Source of the DNA: Variovorax paradoxus
GTDB lineage: Bacteria > Pseudomonadota > Gammaproteobacteria > Burkholderiales > Burkholderiaceae_C
Assembly: GCF_000834655.1 (NCBI RefSeq)
Contig: NZ_JXQQ01000136.1
Location: 1 to 64,000, forward strand
DNA: 64,000 nucleotides
Direction of reading: 5' to 3'
Shown: positions 1 to 8,715 of the stretch, piece after piece
Layout: each line of letters starts with the position of its first letter
Numbering within the stretch: the stretch's first letter is position 1
Notes under the pieces: generated by a model
Told to the model about the DNA's origin: nothing
What the model saw: the letters and a program-made list of their open reading frames with translations, nothing else
Database searches by the model: none
Program-made: the position numbers and the translations under genes

Positions 1-204
1 GCCAAGGCGCCGGTGATCGGCGTGCCGACCATCACGCTCGAAGGCGACGCCAACGGCGCGCCACACCCCGAACCCAGCGCCTACGCGAAGAAGTTCTCGG
101 GGCGCTACGAGCACCGGCTGGTCAGCGGCGGCATCGGCCACAACCTGCCGCAGGAAGCACCGCAGGCCTTCGCAAAAGCCGTGATCGACGTGGCGCGCGC
201 ATAA
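1..204 (+). CDS. Alpha/beta hydrolase, C-terminal fragment (5' end outside window)
   Basis: The frame is open from base 1 and ends at a TAA at 202-204, so only about 67 C-terminal residues are visible. The piece reads as the last strands of an alpha/beta hydrolase: a strand ending in GVPTITLEGDANG (acid-loop region) and, about 35 residues later, SGGIGHNLPQEAP, where the His would be the catalytic base before the final helix. That arrangement is typical of haloalkane-dehalogenase-like or esterase-like hydrolases. Substrate cannot be told. The gene runs into a truncated MAPEG frame immediately after the stop, so the join may be a deletion scar. GTG at 13 is only an internal codon. Confidence 0.7.
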   Translation, partial: AKAPVIGVPTITLEGDANGAPHPEPSAYAKKFSGRYEHRLVSGGIGHNLPQEAPQAFAKAVIDVARA

Positions 205-206
205 GC

Positions 207-461
207 CGCCTCATCCGGGCGCATGGCAACACGGCCGAATATGTCCCGTTCCTGGCCGGGCTATTTCCGGTCGTCGGCGCTCACCAGCCTGGGCGTCTGG
301 CTCTGGGCCTTATCGCAGTCGCCACAGCAGCGCGCGTCCTCCTTGCCGTTGGACTGATCACCTGCTCGTCGTTGTCACGGCCGAATGCTCTGCGGGCTGT
401 CGGCGCAACGCTGACCTACGTCACTGGCATCTCGCTATCCATTTTCGTCATCCTGGCCTGA
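207..461 (+). pseudogene. MAPEG-family membrane protein remnant (N-terminus missing)
   Basis: A frame ending at TGA 459-461 translates to RLIRAHGNTAEYVPF, a hydrophobic stretch, then LRAVGATLTYVTGISLSIF. RAHGN-x-x-EYVP followed by two membrane segments and an LR-x-x-G-x-x-LT end is the core and C-terminus of MAPEG proteins (small membrane proteins related to glutathione S-transferases of the eicosanoid group). About 40-50 N-terminal residues that family members normally carry are absent. The frame continues open upstream into the hydrolase gene with no start codon or Shine-Dalgarno, so I read it as a truncated relic. A translational fusion or a GTG start inside the upstream gene is less likely. 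Confidence 0.6.
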
Positions 462-500
462 GGGCCGTTTCCAGCTCACTTATCAATGGAGATTCTTCCC

Positions 501-1844
501 GTGAACAACTATCGCAATGCTCCGCAGCATCCGAAAGCTCGGATCACTTCCGCCATCTGCGCGGCCAGCCTCCTGATTGCGTCAGGCCTCGCATCAGCGG
601 GCCAGGCCGACGCCGGGGTTTCGGCCGGCGATCAAAAGGCGAGCCAGGCCGCGCCGTCATCCGAAGCGATCCGCCCATTCAAGATCCATGTCTCGGACAA
701 GGCGCTGAAGGATCTGAAAGTCCGGGTACAGGCAACGCGATGGCCAGACAAGGAAACCGTGGACGACTCGTCCCAGGGCGTCCAGTTGGCCAAGCTCCAG
801 TTGCTGGCGAAGCATTGGGGTACTGACTACGACTGGCGCAAGGTTGAGGCAAAACTCAACGCCCTGCCCCAGTTCGTCACAACGATCGACGGTGTCGAGA
901 TTCAGTTCATTCACGTGCGGTCACGTCATCCGAACGCCTTGCCAATCATCCTTACGCATGGATGGCCAGGGTCTCCCCTGGAATTCATCGACGCGATCGG
1001 CCCTCTGACGGATCCCACTGCGTTTGGCGGGCGTCCTGAAGATGCCTTCGATGTCGTGATACCGGCCATTCCTGGGCATGGTTTTTCCGGCAAGCCGAAA
1101 GACCTCGGGTGGGGTCCTGACCGTGTGGCCCGGGCATGGGACGTGTTGATGCATCGCCTGAACTACACCCAATACGTGGCCCAAGGTGGCGACCATGGCT
1201 CTGTGATCTCGGACGCAATGGCCCGTCAAAAGCCAAAGGGTCTTCTGGCTATTCATCTGAACATGCCGGCTACGGTGCCGCCCGAGCTCGTCAAGGGCAT
1301 TCACGCGGGCGAGGAGCCGCCGGCTGGCTTGCCCGACGCTGAGCGGACGGCGTATCTGACACTGAGCAAGTTCTTCGCTCGCAACGCCGCATACGGCGCC
1401 ATGATGGTCACACGGCCACAGACAGTCGGGTACGGCCTCAACGATTCGCCTGCAGGGCTTGCCGCCTTCATGTACGAGAAGATCACCGAGTGGACATATC
1501 CTTCCGGCAATGCTGAGGCAGTGCTGGGCAGGGAGAAGATCCTCGACGACATCTCGCTCTACTGGCTCACGAACACGGCCAGTTCGTCGTCGAGGTTCTA
1601 TTGGGAAAACAACAACAACAACTTCAGCTCTGCCGCCCAGCGAACAACCGAAATCACTGTCCCGGTGGCGATCACGGTTTTTCCGGGTGAGATCTACAGG
1701 GCTCCTAAGTCGTGGGCACAGCGCGCTTATCCGTCGCTTTACTACTTCAACGAAGTCGATCGCGGTGGCCACTTTGCAGCGTGGGAACAACCGCAACTCT
1801 TTGCCGAAGAGATGAGGTCTGCTTTCAAGTCCGTGCGCAGGTAG
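501..1844 (+). CDS. Epoxide hydrolase (EHN-type alpha/beta hydrolase), exported
   Basis: A 447-residue protein of the epoxide hydrolase N-terminal-domain family, which opens epoxides through an enzyme-bound ester. Residues about 15-38 form a positively charged then hydrophobic signal peptide ending near ASA, so it is probably periplasmic. The EHN lid region (IRPFKIHVSD, RWPD) precedes the core. HGWPGS is the oxyanion-hole motif, the Asp in QGGDHGS is the nucleophile, and the His in GGHFAAWEQP near the C-terminus is the base. I chose GTG 501 because GGAG (488-491) sits 9 bases upstream; ATG 486 in the same frame has no ribosome site. A perfect hairpin follows the stop by 8 bases. Substrate is unknown; juvenile-hormone-type hydrolases share the fold. 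Confidence 0.85.
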   Translation: MNNYRNAPQHPKARITSAICAASLLIASGLASAGQADAGVSAGDQKASQAAPSSEAIRPFKIHVSDKALKDLKVRVQATRWPDKETVDDSSQGVQLAKLQLLAKHWGTDYDWRKVEAKLNALPQFVTTIDGVEIQFIHVRSRHPNALPIILTHGWPGSPLEFIDAIGPLTDPTAFGGRPEDAFDVVIPAIPGHGFSGKPKDLGWGPDRVARAWDVLMHRLNYTQYVAQGGDHGSVISDAMARQKPKGLLAIHLNMPATVPPELVKGIHAGEEPPAGLPDAERTAYLTLSKFFARNAAYGAMMVTRPQTVGYGLNDSPAGLAAFMYEKITEWTYPSGNAEAVLGREKILDDISLYWLTNTASSSSRFYWENNNNNFSSAAQRTTEITVPVAITVFPGEIYRAPKSWAQRAYPSLYYFNEVDRGGHFAAWEQPQLFAEEMRSAFKSVRR

Positions 1845-1852
1845 GGTCGATC

Positions 1853-1878
1853 GTGTATCCGGCAATCGCCGGATACAC
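1853..1878 (+). terminator. Perfect 11-bp hairpin after the epoxide hydrolase gene
   Basis: GTGTATCCGGC and GCCGGATACAC form an exact 11-bp stem with an AATC loop, 8 bases after the stop codon. There is no T-run, so it may be a Rho-assisted terminator or a transcript-stabilising 3' hairpin. The rest of 1879-2082 shows nothing recognisable. Confidence 0.5.
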
Positions 1879-2082
1879 ACACCTGCCGAATCCATATCTA
1901 CTACCCCACCCACCTGTGCGCCGCGACAGCCACGAGGCTGCCTTCCGCAGGCTTTTATATGCACGGGATCACACCGAATGCTCGACGGCACGCGGTTAGC
2001 ACGGGCAACAACGAACCGAGGCGGCACCCCTTGTCGTCGACAGAGGCCTGCCGGCCGCCGACTTCGATTTACCCGCGTGCTT

Positions 2083-3504
2083 TCAACGACGTACCAGGAC
2101 GTCGGCCGGAACGGGACTCACCGCAGCAATCGGCTGACCTCGTGCCTCGATGTCCGCACCGGCGTCGAGGCAAAGATCCTCGCGAAATCGAGCTGCGACC
2201 AATTGCACGCCGACCGGCGTACCGTTCACAAAGCCCGTGGTGACCGCCAGCCCAGGCAGGCCGATAGCGGGAAAAGCGCGCATCGGCAGTTGTGCATTCC
2301 ATACACGTTGGAAGCCGCAGTCCCCCTGCAGGTCCAAATCGTCTGCAAACGGAAGCTCGGTCGACACCGGCAGCAGCAGCACTGCATAGTCCTCGAAAAA
2401 GAGGTTCCAGATTCGAGCTGCCGTTGCGCGACGCAACAGGGCGTTTGCCACAACATCCCGGGGCATCGTTTCAACTGCGGAACGCACGCCCTCGACCACG
2501 GCCCAAGCGCCCGGATCACCGTCGCGCCTGACAGCATCCTCCAGCTTGGCGAAGCCGTCTCCGAGCCATAGCTGCTGCTGGATCTCTGCAAGTTCTTCCA
2601 GCGATGGTGTGTCAGCCACTTCCACGACCGTCCATCCAGCACTCTCCAGGCGACTCGCCGAATCCCTGAGCGCTGCCTCAACCTCGGCCGCAATCTCGAT
2701 ACCGTCCGGACGCAGACAAAGCGCAGCGCGTTTGGGCATTGGCTTGCCGATCAGCGGCAAAGGGGCGTGCCAGGGATCTCGAGGATCCGGCATCGACATG
2801 GCAGCCAATGCAAGACGCAGATCCTGAACGCTACGCGCCATCGGCCCCGTACTGGACATCAGTTGCGGGCCAATGCCGCGTTCCGGTGAGGACTGGTTGT
2901 ACGCAGGCACGCGCCCAAAGCTGGGACGCAGGCCCTGGATGCCGCAGGCATAGGCGGGATAGCGCAGCGATCCTCCGATGTCACTGCCAAGCGCAATGTG
3001 GCCGATGCCTGCAGCAACGCCTGCGGCTCCCCCACCGGAAGAACCACCCGGTGTCAAACGCCGGTCTCGAGGGTTGATGGTCTTGCCATGGAGCAGATTG
3101 CTCGTGAACCAGCGCAGCGCAAACGTGGGCGAGTTGCTCCGGCCCACGAGCAGGGCGCCGGCACGCAGCAGGTTGTCCACAGCGGGGCTGTTGCGCTCTG
3201 CGAGGAGGTCGCGCTGAAGGCGGCTGCCGTTGCTGGTAACGAATCCCGCTTCGTCCGCGTTGATCTTCACTGTGACGGGGACGCCTGCCAGGGGACCCGG
3301 GTCCTGGCCTTGCGCGAGCATCCTGTCGATGCGTTCGGCCTGCAGACGCACATGGTCAGGCCGACTTTCGACAATCGCGTTGATCTGTGGGTTGACGGCA
3401 TCAAGGCGTTGCAACGTGTCTTCAGCAACTTCGCGCGCCGACACTTCGCGTGCGCGGACGAGCCCGGCAACCTGGGTCGCCGACATCTTCCAGAATTCGG
3501 TCAT
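2083..3504 (-). CDS. Amidase signature family hydrolase
   Basis: A 473-residue amidase-signature enzyme (C-N hydrolase of the GatA/AtzF/6-aminohexanoate hydrolase type). The Ser-Ser-Lys machinery is visible: Lys in GVPVTVK (about residue 80), the glycine-serine stretch TPGGSSGGGAAG (151-162) and DIGGSLRYP with the probable nucleophile Ser179. The start at 3504 is preferred over the longer frame (3537) because GGAGAG lies about 7 bases upstream. Length is normal for the family. It is transcribed in the same direction as poxB, which ends 78 bp before it starts, so ridA-poxB-amidase could be co-transcribed. Substrate is not predictable; it need not be GatA, since no gatB/gatC are nearby. Confidence 0.85.
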   Translation of the reverse strand: MTEFWKMSATQVAGLVRAREVSAREVAEDTLQRLDAVNPQINAIVESRPDHVRLQAERIDRMLAQGQDPGPLAGVPVTVKINADEAGFVTSNGSRLQRDLLAERNSPAVDNLLRAGALLVGRSNSPTFALRWFTSNLLHGKTINPRDRRLTPGGSSGGGAAGVAAGIGHIALGSDIGGSLRYPAYACGIQGLRPSFGRVPAYNQSSPERGIGPQLMSSTGPMARSVQDLRLALAAMSMPDPRDPWHAPLPLIGKPMPKRAALCLRPDGIEIAAEVEAALRDSASRLESAGWTVVEVADTPSLEELAEIQQQLWLGDGFAKLEDAVRRDGDPGAWAVVEGVRSAVETMPRDVVANALLRRATAARIWNLFFEDYAVLLLPVSTELPFADDLDLQGDCGFQRVWNAQLPMRAFPAIGLPGLAVTTGFVNGTPVGVQLVAARFREDLCLDAGADIEARGQPIAAVSPVPADVLVRR

Positions 3505-3582
3505 GTTGTTCTCTCCTGACTTCTTGACTTCAACCAACTCGATGGCCTAGACGCAGACGCTCACGAATACGTTGATATCGCA

Positions 3583-5319
3583 CTACCGCCACAAATTGCT
3601 CGAGGCCAGCTCCACGACCTCATCTGAGCGCCCGTTGATCACCGCCTGCAGCAGGTAGAGCGAAAACCCCTTCGCCATCTCCGCGGAAATGGCGGGCGGC
3701 ATCGCCAGCTCGCTTCGACTGACGACCGCGTCGACCAGGACGGGACCGTCGCAGGCGAGTGCTTCAGCAATGCCATCTTGAATTTGTTCAGGACGCTCCA
3801 GGCGAATCCCGCGGATGCCGATCGCTTCGGCCATGGCGGCGAAGTTCGGGTTGTGCAGGTCGGTGCCGGTACTGAGGATTCCGGTGGCTTTCTGTTCCAA
3901 CTCCACGAAACCAAGCACACCGTTGTTGAACACGACCACTTTCACCGGCAGCTTGAGTTGAGCCAGGGTGAGGAAGTCACCCATCAGCATGGTGAAGCCT
4001 CCGTCACCGGAGAGCGAGATGATTTGCCGCTGGCGGAAGGTCGCCTGAGCACCGATGGCCTGGGCCATGGCGTTGGCCATCGATCCATGCACGAACGAGC
4101 CCATTAACCGCCTCTTGCCGTTCATGCGCAGGTGTCGGGCCGCCCAGACTGTTGGCAGGCCCACGTCGCAACTGAACACGGCATCTTCCGCAGCGAGGTC
4201 ACTGAGGGTTTTCACGATCTGCTGCGGGTGGATGCGGCGGGTGCTGGGCGTTATCGCGGCCGACGCATCCAGCGCGCGCTCGTTGCGAGCGTAGTGCTCT
4301 GTTGCGCGCGCCAGATGATCGCCGTTGGGGTTCGAGTCCAGCAGTGGCAACAGTGCATCCAAGGTGGCGCGCACATCGCCGACGACGCCCAACTCGACAT
4401 GGGCGCGGCGACCGATGTTCTCGACGCGGATGTCCACTTGAGCAATACGCACGCTGTCGCCTTGCGGGTAGAACTGTCGATAGGGGAAGTCGGTGCCCAG
4501 CATCAGCAGCACGTCGCAATCGCGCATTGCGTAATAGCCGGACGACACACCGATGAGACCGGTCATGCCAACGTCAAAGGGATTGCCCCAGCCGACATGT
4601 TCCTTGCCGCGCAGCGCGTGCACCACTGGTGACTGCAGCCGTTCTGCCAGTGCGACGATCTGCTCGCGGGCTCCAGCGCAGCCCGCACCGCAGAGCAGAG
4701 TGATGCGCTGGCCATTGTTGAGCAGGTCGGCCAGCTGACGCAGCAGTTCGAATGTTGGCATCACGACAGGTGCAGCAGGTAGCAAGCTTCCGATTTCTGC
4801 GCAGGGCGCGGCTTCGGCAGGCCGCATCGCAACATCTCCTGGGATCACCACCACCGAGACGCCGCGCTTGCCGACGGCTTCACGGATGGCCATTTGCAGC
4901 GTTCGCGGCATTTGTGCACTGCTCGAGACCAGCTCGCAGTAGTGGCTGCATTCGCTGAAGTAGGACTGCGGATGGGTCTCCTGGAAGTAACCTGAACCGA
5001 TTTCCGCCGAAGGGATCTGCGCGGCAATCGCCAGCACCGGTACACGCGACCGATGCGCGTCGAACAATCCGTTGATCAGGTGCAGGTTGCCAGGTCCGCA
5101 ACTGCCGGCGCATACGGCCAGCGAACCCGTGAGGTGGGCTTCGGCGCCGGCAGCAAAGGCGGCCACTTCCTCGTGGCGCACATGCACCCACTCGATGTCG
5201 CCACGGCGTCGGATCACATCGGTCAGGCCGTTGAGACTATCGCCCACCAGACCATAAATGCGCTTGACGCCGGCGGCGACCAAAGTATCAACCAGCTGTT
5301 CCGCGACAGTCTTGTGCAT
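3583..5319 (-). CDS. poxB: Pyruvate dehydrogenase (quinone), PoxB type
   Basis: A 578-residue thiamine-diphosphate enzyme that oxidatively decarboxylates pyruvate to acetate and CO2 and passes electrons to membrane quinone. The N-terminal Pyr domain has GLVGDSLNGL and RHEEVAAFAAGAEA with the cofactor-activating Glu about residue 50. The C-terminal PP domain has the GDGG...NN metal/TPP motif (GDGGFTMLMGDF, then FNNGVLGF). The tail KGFSLYLLQAVINGRSDEVV resembles the lipid-activated membrane-binding peptide of E. coli PoxB. Length matches the 572-residue E. coli protein. ATG 5319 has AAGGAAG upstream; the frame stays open much farther but overlaps ridA. Other TPP enzymes (acetolactate synthase, oxalyl-CoA decarboxylase) are less likely because of the tail. 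Confidence 0.88.
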   Translation of the reverse strand: MHKTVAEQLVDTLVAAGVKRIYGLVGDSLNGLTDVIRRRGDIEWVHVRHEEVAAFAAGAEAHLTGSLAVCAGSCGPGNLHLINGLFDAHRSRVPVLAIAAQIPSAEIGSGYFQETHPQSYFSECSHYCELVSSSAQMPRTLQMAIREAVGKRGVSVVVIPGDVAMRPAEAAPCAEIGSLLPAAPVVMPTFELLRQLADLLNNGQRITLLCGAGCAGAREQIVALAERLQSPVVHALRGKEHVGWGNPFDVGMTGLIGVSSGYYAMRDCDVLLMLGTDFPYRQFYPQGDSVRIAQVDIRVENIGRRAHVELGVVGDVRATLDALLPLLDSNPNGDHLARATEHYARNERALDASAAITPSTRRIHPQQIVKTLSDLAAEDAVFSCDVGLPTVWAARHLRMNGKRRLMGSFVHGSMANAMAQAIGAQATFRQRQIISLSGDGGFTMLMGDFLTLAQLKLPVKVVVFNNGVLGFVELEQKATGILSTGTDLHNPNFAAMAEAIGIRGIRLERPEQIQDGIAEALACDGPVLVDAVVSRSELAMPPAISAEMAKGFSLYLLQAVINGRSDEVVELASSNLWR

Positions 5320-5423
5320 GAATTTCTTCCTTGGGTACGGTGGCTGCCGCGTCACGGCAGCGGGATGATTGGCGCGCTCTCCATACGCCCTTATGGCAGG
5401 GTCGCGCTGTACGGATTGCTGGT

Positions 5424-5807
5424 TCAGTCGAGCACCATGATGGCCTCTGCCTCGATCCGGCAACCATGCGGCAGGCTGGCGATACCGACTGCAGCGCGCG
5501 CTGGATAAGGCCGCGCAAAGTATTCGGCCATGATCTTGTTGACCTTGGGCGAATCGTCCAAGTCGATCAGGTAGAGATTGAGTTTGACCACATGAGCCAG
5601 GTCGCCGCCGCCGGCCTTTGCTACCGCGCGCAAGTTGGAGAACACCTGTCGGATCTCGTCTTCGACGCTGGCGGTGTTGGCCTTCTGAGTCTTCGGATCG
5701 ATCGGCAATTGGCCGGATAAATACACGGTACTGCCGCAGCGGATGGCTTGGCTGTAGTTGCCGATGGCTGCAGGGGCAAGGTCGGTATGGATAGGTTGTC
5801 GGTTCAC
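5424..5807 (-). CDS. ridA: RidA/YjgF/Rid family deaminase
   Basis: A 127-residue Rid protein; the family hydrolyses reactive enamine/imine intermediates such as 2-aminoacrylate. The hallmark pieces are present in order: GNYSQAIRCGSTVYLSGQLP near residue 20, QVFSNLRAVAKAGGGDL, and PYPARAAVGIASLPHGCRIE with the substrate-binding Arg. GTG 5807 is preferred to ATG 5843 because GGAG lies 7 bases before it and the resulting length is standard. It lies 104 bp upstream of poxB in the same direction, so it likely heads a ridA-poxB transcript. The Arg in PARAAV suggests an active Rid rather than a silent paralogue. Confidence 0.88.
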   Translation of the reverse strand: MNRQPIHTDLAPAAIGNYSQAIRCGSTVYLSGQLPIDPKTQKANTASVEDEIRQVFSNLRAVAKAGGGDLAHVVKLNLYLIDLDDSPKVNKIMAEYFARPYPARAAVGIASLPHGCRIEAEAIMVLD

Positions 5808-6650
5808 GAAATGGCTCCAGTAGATGTTGCAATGCGAGCGCAAGATGACTTCATGCCGAGCACTCGGCCTTGCACGCGAAACGATTCGATATCAGACCGT
5901 TTTTCCATCTTGCGGTTGATGTCGGGTACTAGTAGACCGGTACCGATCAACGGACTCAATCAGCTGTTCGTATAGGGTCGAGACAAGCAAACTGCTTTTC
6001 AGAAAACACTGCGGCCCTGGTGTGTTTGCTTCCTCGCCACGCGAGCTTCGGCGGTCGAGTGACTTCTTGAAATCATGAAGACCTGATGTCTGTAGATGCG
6101 CTGAGCATCTCAAGCGTAGGTGCGTTGATCACTTCCCTCCAAGGCACCGGTACTTTTCGAGGAAGCGGGCATCACGGATAGCCGGTGGTCCCCGGTGCAA
6201 AACTTCCAGCACTGCGCCAGCTGTGACGACAAGCACACCCAACTCCGTGAGCGATCGAGTGACTCCTTGGCGTCGGCTTCAGAGCGCTTTCTTCTCCGCG
6301 GTTCATTGGCAGAGGGCAGCAGGTCGGGCCGTGACCACGATGCTGGACTCCGGAGCAACGTCCTATGCGAAGGCTTCCCGTGCCCCCGCGCAGCAGCTCG
6401 GCGCTATTCCTTCGTATGAATCGGACCCATACAAAGAGGTGATGGAAACGCTGGCCACGGGTTCGTAGAGTGCCCATGTCTCCAAAACCGAAGACGGGAA
6501 ATCCAATGAGCAAGCCAGCCGGATTCGCCGGAGCCGTGGGCACGAAGACCGAGATGTTCGCCCGCTCCACCACGGTGGCCGGCGAACGCGGCGTGGCAGA
6601 TGGCGAGTGCGATATCGGCGGTTTCGTTTCAATATGAATAAGGAACAGCA
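5808..6650. other. Gene-free stretch between divergent ridA and quinone oxidoreductase
   Basis: About 840 bp without a convincing gene. Open frames on both strands (for example 6172-6573 minus and 6223-6468 plus) lack ribosome sites and recognisable domains. A near-palindrome at 5922-5946, TCGGGTAC then ten bases then GGTACCGA, lies about 120 bp before ridA and could be a regulator site. The stretch may once have held a regulator divergent from the oxidoreductase, but no relic of one can be read. Confidence 0.5.
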
Positions 6651-7619
6651 GTGAAAGCAGTAGTGATGAATCAAACCGGCGATGTCGGCGTTTTGGCTTA
6701 TGTGGATCAGCCGGACCCGGTACCCGCCCTCGGGATGGTGCTGGTGCAGATCGCCGTTGCCGGCGTCAATTTCATGGACATCGGCGTGCGCCAGGGCATG
6801 GCATGGACTGAAATGCCCAACCCGAAGATCCTGGGCGTCGAAGGCGTCGGCCGCGTGCTGGCCGTGGGCGAGGGTGTGGCCGGCGTCGCGGTCGGTCAAC
6901 GCGTGGCCTGGGTCTACGCGCCCGGCAGCTATGCGCAGAAGATCGCCATCCCAGCTGATTCGCTGGTGTCCATTCCCGATGGCATCGACGACAAGACCGC
7001 CGCCTCGGTGATGATGCAAGGCCTGACCGCCAGCCATTTCGCCACCGATTTTTATCCTGTCCAGCCGGGTGACATCGCATTTGTCCATGCGGCCGCCGGC
7101 GGCCTCGGATTGCTGCTGACCCAGATCATCAAGCTCCGCGGTGGGCAGGTCATCGGCCGCGTCTCGTCGGCCGACAAAGAGGCGGCGGCCAGGGCGGCCG
7201 GCGCGGATCACGTGATCGTCGACACCGAAGGCAAGTTCGTCGAGAAAGCGAGACAGCTGACCGGCGGCGAAGGCGTGCACGTCGTGTTCGACGGCTCCGG
7301 CCCCAGCACATTCCAAGGGTCGCTGGACGTGCTTCGTCGCTCAGGAACCTTTTGCTGGTATGGCCCGGTGCTCGGCGGGCCCGGTGCGATCGACATCATG
7401 AGTCTGCCCAAGAGCATCAAGCTGGGCTACGCGGTGTTCTTCGATCACATCCATACGCCGGATCTCTTGCGCGCGCGCTCGGCGCGACTGTTCGAATGGA
7501 TCGGGGAAGGCAAGCTGAAAGTTCATGTCGGCGGCATCTATCCGCTGGCCGACGCCGCCAAGGCCCACGCCGACATGGCGAGCCGCGCGACCACCGGCAA
7601 GCTGCTGCTCATGCCCTGA
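6651..7619 (+). CDS. NADPH:quinone oxidoreductase (zinc-free MDR family)
   Basis: A 322-residue medium-chain dehydrogenase/reductase of the quinone reductase (QOR) branch, which reduces quinones or activated alkenes with NADPH. The N-terminal GroES-like domain contains VNFMDIGVRQG and GVEGVGRVLAVG. The Rossmann domain has the nucleotide loop HAAAGGLGLLLTQ about residue 145. No zinc-binding cysteine lobe is present, as expected for this branch. The end KLLLMP is typical. It precedes a chloroperoxidase-like hydrolase by 54 bp and the two may be one unit. The gene begins ATGAAAGCAGTAGTGATG right after AAGGAACAGCAG-type sequence. Confidence 0.88.
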   Translation: MKAVVMNQTGDVGVLAYVDQPDPVPALGMVLVQIAVAGVNFMDIGVRQGMAWTEMPNPKILGVEGVGRVLAVGEGVAGVAVGQRVAWVYAPGSYAQKIAIPADSLVSIPDGIDDKTAASVMMQGLTASHFATDFYPVQPGDIAFVHAAAGGLGLLLTQIIKLRGGQVIGRVSSADKEAAARAAGADHVIVDTEGKFVEKARQLTGGEGVHVVFDGSGPSTFQGSLDVLRRSGTFCWYGPVLGGPGAIDIMSLPKSIKLGYAVFFDHIHTPDLLRARSARLFEWIGEGKLKVHVGGIYPLADAAKAHADMASRATTGKLLLMP

Positions 7620-7673
7620 TTCCGAAGCCGCCCGACACCGGCAATCGTACCTCCGCTCAATCAAGAAAACATC

Positions 7674-8495
7674 ATGGCAACCCTCATCACCCAAGACGGC
7701 ACCGAGATTCACTACAAGGACTGGGGCAGCGGCCAGCCCATCGTCTTCAGCCATGGATGGCCCCTGTCGTCCCAAGCCTTCGAAGACCAGATGTTCTTTC
7801 TCGCGTCGAACGGCTTCCGCTGCATCGCTCACGACCGCCGGGGACATGGCCGGTCCAGCCAGCCCTGGCAGGGCAACGACATGGACACCTACGCCGACGA
7901 TCTGTCGGAATTGATGCAGGCGCTCGACCTGAAGGATGCGATTCATGTCGGCCATTCGACCGGCGGCGGCGAAGTCGCGCGATACATCGGCCGACACGGC
8001 ACCGCGCGCGTCGCCAAGGCGGTGCTCATCGGCGCCGTGCCGCCGCTGATGGTCAAGACAGCGTCCAACCCCGGCGGCACGCCCATCGAGGCCTTCGACC
8101 AGATCCGCGCCAACGTCCTGGCCGACCGTTCGCAGTTCTGGAAGGACCTGAGCCTGCCTTTCTACGGCTACAACCGCGTCGGCGCCAAGGTGTCCGAAGG
8201 CGTACGCGAATCGTTCTGGTTGCAGGGCATGGCGGCGGGCATGCCGGCGTCGTACTTCTGCGTGAAGGCATTCTCGGAAACCGACCTCAGCGAAGACCTG
8301 AAGAAGATCGACGTACCCACGCTGATCCTGCACGGAGACGACGACCAGATCGTGCCGATCGCCGACTCCGCATTGATATCGGCCAAGCTCGTGAAAGGCG
8401 CCATGCTGAACGTCTACAAAGGCGCGCCCCACGGCATGTGCACGACCCGCAAGGACGAAGTCAACGCCGATCTGCTGGCATTCGCCAAGGCCTAG
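7674..8495 (+). CDS. Alpha/beta hydrolase, non-heme chloroperoxidase/arylesterase-like
   Basis: A 273-residue hydrolase of the cofactor-free haloperoxidase group. The triad is visible: Ser95 in VGHSTGGGE, the acid in LHGDDDQIVPI (222-224) and His253 in GAPHGM. FSHGWPLSS (25-33) is the oxyanion-hole loop and HDRRGHGRSSQPW is the strand 4-5 turn usual for chloroperoxidases. These enzymes hydrolyse esters and can perform perhydrolysis in vitro; the natural substrate is seldom known. No signal peptide, so cytoplasmic. It lies 54 bp after the quinone oxidoreductase in the same direction, a pairing that could serve aromatic or oxidant detoxification, which is inference. Confidence 0.88.
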   Translation: MATLITQDGTEIHYKDWGSGQPIVFSHGWPLSSQAFEDQMFFLASNGFRCIAHDRRGHGRSSQPWQGNDMDTYADDLSELMQALDLKDAIHVGHSTGGGEVARYIGRHGTARVAKAVLIGAVPPLMVKTASNPGGTPIEAFDQIRANVLADRSQFWKDLSLPFYGYNRVGAKVSEGVRESFWLQGMAAGMPASYFCVKAFSETDLSEDLKKIDVPTLILHGDDDQIVPIADSALISAKLVKGAMLNVYKGAPHGMCTTRKDEVNADLLAFAKA

Positions 8496-8715
8496 AAGGC
8501 GACATCCAAGAATCGCTATCTCACTAGCTCGGGCTCGACCGGCGACAGCATGCCGCCCCGGGAGCGGTCGCGGGCCACGAGGCTCGACTTGGGTCAAGCG
8601 AGATCAACGTGCTCTTTTCGCTGCTCGATGTCTTGGGGCTGATCGCGAGAGATGACGAGCGATATTGGACGACGCTGCTGGCAGATTTTCTTGTTCGCTT
8701 GTTTCTGTAGAAACC

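Noticed and set aside
921..2027. 368-codon minus-strand frame over the epoxide hydrolase
   Set aside because: Antisense frame; the plus-strand gene has signal peptide, catalytic residues and ribosome site.
2083..3504. GatA subunit of the Glu-tRNA amidotransferase
   Set aside because: Amidase motifs fit many families and no gatB or gatC lies nearby.
6172..6573. 133-codon minus-strand frame before the quinone oxidoreductase
   Set aside because: Considered as a remnant divergent regulator, but no helix-turn-helix or other motif can be read.
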